In this document: positions 62,285-64,000 of the stretch, in pieces
Layout of the letters: every line of letters begins with the position of its first letter
Position numbering within the stretch: position 1 is the first letter of the stretch
DNA from: Streptomyces marianii
GTDB lineage: Bacteria; Actinomycetota; Actinomycetes; Streptomycetales; Streptomycetaceae
Assembly (NCBI RefSeq): GCF_005795905.1
Contig: NZ_VAWE01000001.1
Location: 4,949,001-5,013,000 of the forward strand
DNA length: 64,000 nt
Reading direction: 5' to 3'
The notes under the pieces: model-generated
What the model saw: only the letters and a program-made list of their open reading frames with translations
Database searches by the model: none
What the model was told of the DNA's origin: nothing
Position numbers and translations under genes: made by a program

Positions 62285-62740
62285 CAGACCGGCGAGTTCA
62301 CCGCGCTCCGCACGGGACAGCTCCGCCAGGATCGCGCGTTCCTGGGCGAGCAGTCCGGCGAGCGCCTGATCGGCGCGGTCCCGCCCCTCGGCGGTGAGCC
62401 GCACCAGCACACCGCGACGGTCGCTGGGATCGGGAAGCCGCTCGACCAGGCCCTTCTTGGCGAGCCGGTCGATGCGGTTGGTCATCGTGCCCGATGTGAC
62501 CAGGGTCTGGGTGAGCAGCTGGCCGGGGGAGAGCTGGTAGGGCGCCCCCGCGCGCCGCAGCGACGTCAGGACGTCGAACTCCCAGGGCTCCAGATTGTGC
62601 TCGGCGAAGGCGATCCTGCGCGCGCGGTCGAGGTGGCGCGCGAGTCTGGAGACGCGGCTGAGCACCTCGAGTGGCTCCACGTCGAGGTCGGGGCGCTCGC
62701 GGCGCCAGGCAGCGACCAGTCGGTCGACCTCGTCCTCCAT
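62243..62740 (-). CDS. MarR-family transcriptional regulator
   Basis: This is a 165-residue protein, start ATG 62740. The winged helix is LEPWEFDVLTSLRRAGAPYQLSPGQLLTQTLVTSGTMTNRIDRLAKKGLVERLPDPSDRRGVLVRLT (about 50-116), including the DxRxxxV wing. It shares a divergent promoter region with the methyltransferase gene, where a perfect palindrome lies 36 bp from its ATG. It likely represses itself and the methyltransferase. The ligand is unknown. Confidence 0.93.
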   Translation of the reverse strand: MEDEVDRLVAAWRRERPDLDVEPLEVLSRVSRLARHLDRARRIAFAEHNLEPWEFDVLTSLRRAGAPYQLSPGQLLTQTLVTSGTMTNRIDRLAKKGLVERLPDPSDRRGVLVRLTAEGRDRADQALAGLLAQERAILAELSRAERGELAGLLRQLTAPFDNVPS

Positions 62741-62775
62741 GACGATCAGTGTAAAGGGTCTGTCGACATGAAGTC

Positions 62776-62789
62776 TCTTGACGTCAAGA
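62776..62789. promoter_or_regulatory. MarR operator
   Basis: TCTTGACGTCAAGA is a perfect 14-bp palindrome in the marR - methyltransferase divergent gap. Its TTGAC half can also serve as a -35 box. The TTGA..TCAA pattern is usual for MarR-family sites. Confidence 0.7.
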
Positions 62790-62872
62790 TATGTTTGGAT
62801 GGACCATTGGGCATGGTCGGGCCGGGGCCCCTGTTCCGGTTCCGATGAACGTTCCTGCAAGGGGGATCGAAC

Positions 62873-63694
62873 ATGCATTCCGTTCCAACCTGGGATCCAC
62901 AGCAGTATCTCCGTCACTCAGGCCATCGAACCCGCCCGTTCCTCGATCTGCTCGGCCGTATACCCGAACTGCCCCACGGAAACCGCCCGCCTCGCATCGC
63001 CGACCTCGGCTGCGGCCCCGGCAACGTCACCGTGCTCCTCGCCGACCGGTGGCCGGACGCACGGATCACCGGATTCGACCTCTCACCCGAGATGCTCGCC
63101 CGCGCCGAGAAGGAGTACGCGGGCACCACCAGCGGCGGCGGCTGGATCGACTTCCGCCCTGCCGACGCCGCCCACTGGACCCCCGACGAGCCCTACGACC
63201 TCATCGTCTCCAACGCCGCGCTCCAGTGGGTGCCCAACCACCCCGAGTCCTTCGCCACCTGGGTCGACGGCCTCACGCCCGGCGGCACCCTCGCCTTCCA
63301 GGTGCCCGGCAACTTCACCTCGCCCAGCCACGCGCTGCTCGGCGAGCTCTGCGACACCCCGCAGTGGCGCGACCGCCTCGCCGACCAGGGGCGCCGCTTC
63401 GTCCACGTACTGGACCCGGCCGACTACCTCCTCCGGCTCGCCGACCTCGGCTGCGCCGCCGACACCTGGGAGACGACCTACCTCCAGCTGCTCACCGGCG
63501 AGGATCCCGTCCTGGACTGGGTGAAGGGCACCGCGCTGCGCCCGGTCCTCACCGCGCTCGACGGGGATGAGGAGGCCACCGACGAGTTCCTCTCCCAGTA
63601 CCGCGATCTGCTCCGCAAGGCCTATCCGCCCGGGCCGCACGGAACGGTCTTCCCGTTCCGCCGCATCTTCGCCGTGGCCCGCAAGCCGCTGTAG
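62873..63694 (+). CDS. tam: Trans-aconitate 2-methyltransferase-like SAM methyltransferase
   Basis: This is a 273-residue class-I methyltransferase. VPTWDPQQYLRHSGHRTRPF (Tam N-terminus W-x-P-x-x-Y), SAM motif IADLGCGPGNVT (about 42-53), FDLSPEMLARA, and SNAALQWVPNHP (about 113-124) match Tam closely. Tam methylates trans-aconitate, which would otherwise inhibit aconitase; this chemistry is inferred from the family. It lies opposite marR across a palindromic operator and 25 bp before a VOC gene, probably in one operon. Confidence 0.9.
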   Translation: MHSVPTWDPQQYLRHSGHRTRPFLDLLGRIPELPHGNRPPRIADLGCGPGNVTVLLADRWPDARITGFDLSPEMLARAEKEYAGTTSGGGWIDFRPADAAHWTPDEPYDLIVSNAALQWVPNHPESFATWVDGLTPGGTLAFQVPGNFTSPSHALLGELCDTPQWRDRLADQGRRFVHVLDPADYLLRLADLGCAADTWETTYLQLLTGEDPVLDWVKGTALRPVLTALDGDEEATDEFLSQYRDLLRKAYPPGPHGTVFPFRRIFAVARKPL

Positions 63695-63719
63695 GCCCGT
63701 AGGGAAGGGACACGTCCCT

Positions 63720-64000
63720 GTGCTGACCACTCTTGACCACGTCCAGCTCGCCATGCCCGCGGGCTCCGAGGAAGCCCTGCGGGCGTACTACGGCGGCGCT
63801 CTGGGGATGACCGAGATCGCCAAGCCGCCGTCGCTCGCCGTCCGCGGCGGCTGCTGGTTCCGGACCGGCGACGTCCAGCTGCACCTCGGCGTCGACCCCG
63901 AGTTCCGGCCCGCGCGCAAGGCCCATCCGGGGCTGCGGGTGACCGCTATCGAGACGTTCGCCGAGCGCCTGCTCGCCCACGGCGCCGAGGTCGTCTGGGA
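63720..64000 (+). CDS. VOC-family (glyoxalase-like) protein, 5' part; runs off the window
   Basis: The GTG at 63720 gives LTTLDHVQLAMPAGSEEALR, then AYYGGALGMTEIAKP, GGCWFRTGDVQLHLGV and ETFAERLLAHGAEVVW, a single VOC domain cut off at the right edge. It starts 25 bp after the methyltransferase and is probably co-transcribed with it. Confidence 0.88.
   Translation, partial: MLTTLDHVQLAMPAGSEEALRAYYGGALGMTEIAKPPSLAVRGGCWFRTGDVQLHLGVDPEFRPARKAHPGLRVTAIETFAERLLAHGAEVVW

Overview
The window is a piece of a Streptomyces chromosome. The evidence is the extreme GC content with G/C-biased third positions, many GTG starts, and genus-typical genes: an SsgA-like protein, a SepX/GlpR-type division protein, an Rpf with DUF348-G5 architecture, an XRE/DUF397 pair, and gal genes in the order galT-galE-galK. 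From memory, the run ssgE - cbiMQO - PBP - pmt - rsmI - tatD - rpfB - ksgA - ispE - ... - gal follows the S. coelicolor SCO31xx core region. I could not check that here.

Layout. (1) 1-2270 holds the end of a MogA/MoaB gene, a RimJ-type acetyltransferase and sepX/glpR. (2) 2378-9550 holds tRNA-Ala(CGC) followed by a compositionally distinct accessory segment, bounded by two copies of a hairpin-containing repeat (2446-2539 and 9457-9550). It carries a frameshifted transposase remnant that cuts an HxlR-type regulator, a GT-C membrane glycosyltransferase, and a three-gene lactococcin-972-type bacteriocin cassette (peptide, multispanning membrane protein, ABC ATPase). (3) 10-16 kb holds oxidoreductases for 2-hydroxy acids, a secreted trypsin-like protease, a GNAT and exonuclease III. 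(4) 16-20.6 kb holds a MerR regulator divergent from a Baeyer-Villiger monooxygenase / hydrolase / SDR operon with start-stop overlaps. (5) 20.9-28 kb holds a tricorn protease with a repeat-built insertion, and a TetR - MMPL exporter pair under two near-identical palindromes. (6) 28-36 kb holds ssgE, a cobalt/nickel ECF transporter (CbiMQO), a serine hydrolase, a MITE-like element containing a 32-bp tandem repeat, an orphan membrane protein and a penicillin-binding protein. (7) 36-43 kb holds a GGCT-like protein, a small membrane protein, an EamA exporter, a LuxR-type regulator, protein O-mannosyltransferase and rsmI. (8) 43-50 kb holds a zinc-ribbon protein, tatD, the coupled rpfB-rsmA-ispE operon, an acyltransferase, and an XRE/DUF397 pair whose DUF397 member is internally duplicated. 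(9) 51-57 kb holds an ABC-F ATPase and two tandem membrane-anchored PQQ-like propeller proteins. (10) 57-62.3 kb holds a response regulator with a degenerate receiver and a decayed gal operon, in which galT and galK are frameshifted pseudogenes around an intact galE. VOC and GNAT proteins and a second LuxR response regulator follow. (11) 62.2-64 kb holds a MarR regulator divergent from a trans-aconitate methyltransferase-like gene across a perfect palindrome, and the start of a VOC protein.

Most of the window is ordinary core chromosome. The most notable parts are the tRNA-Ala-adjacent bacteriocin island, the MITE with an internal minisatellite, the collapsed galTEK operon, and the tricorn protease whose linker has expanded through tandem duplication.
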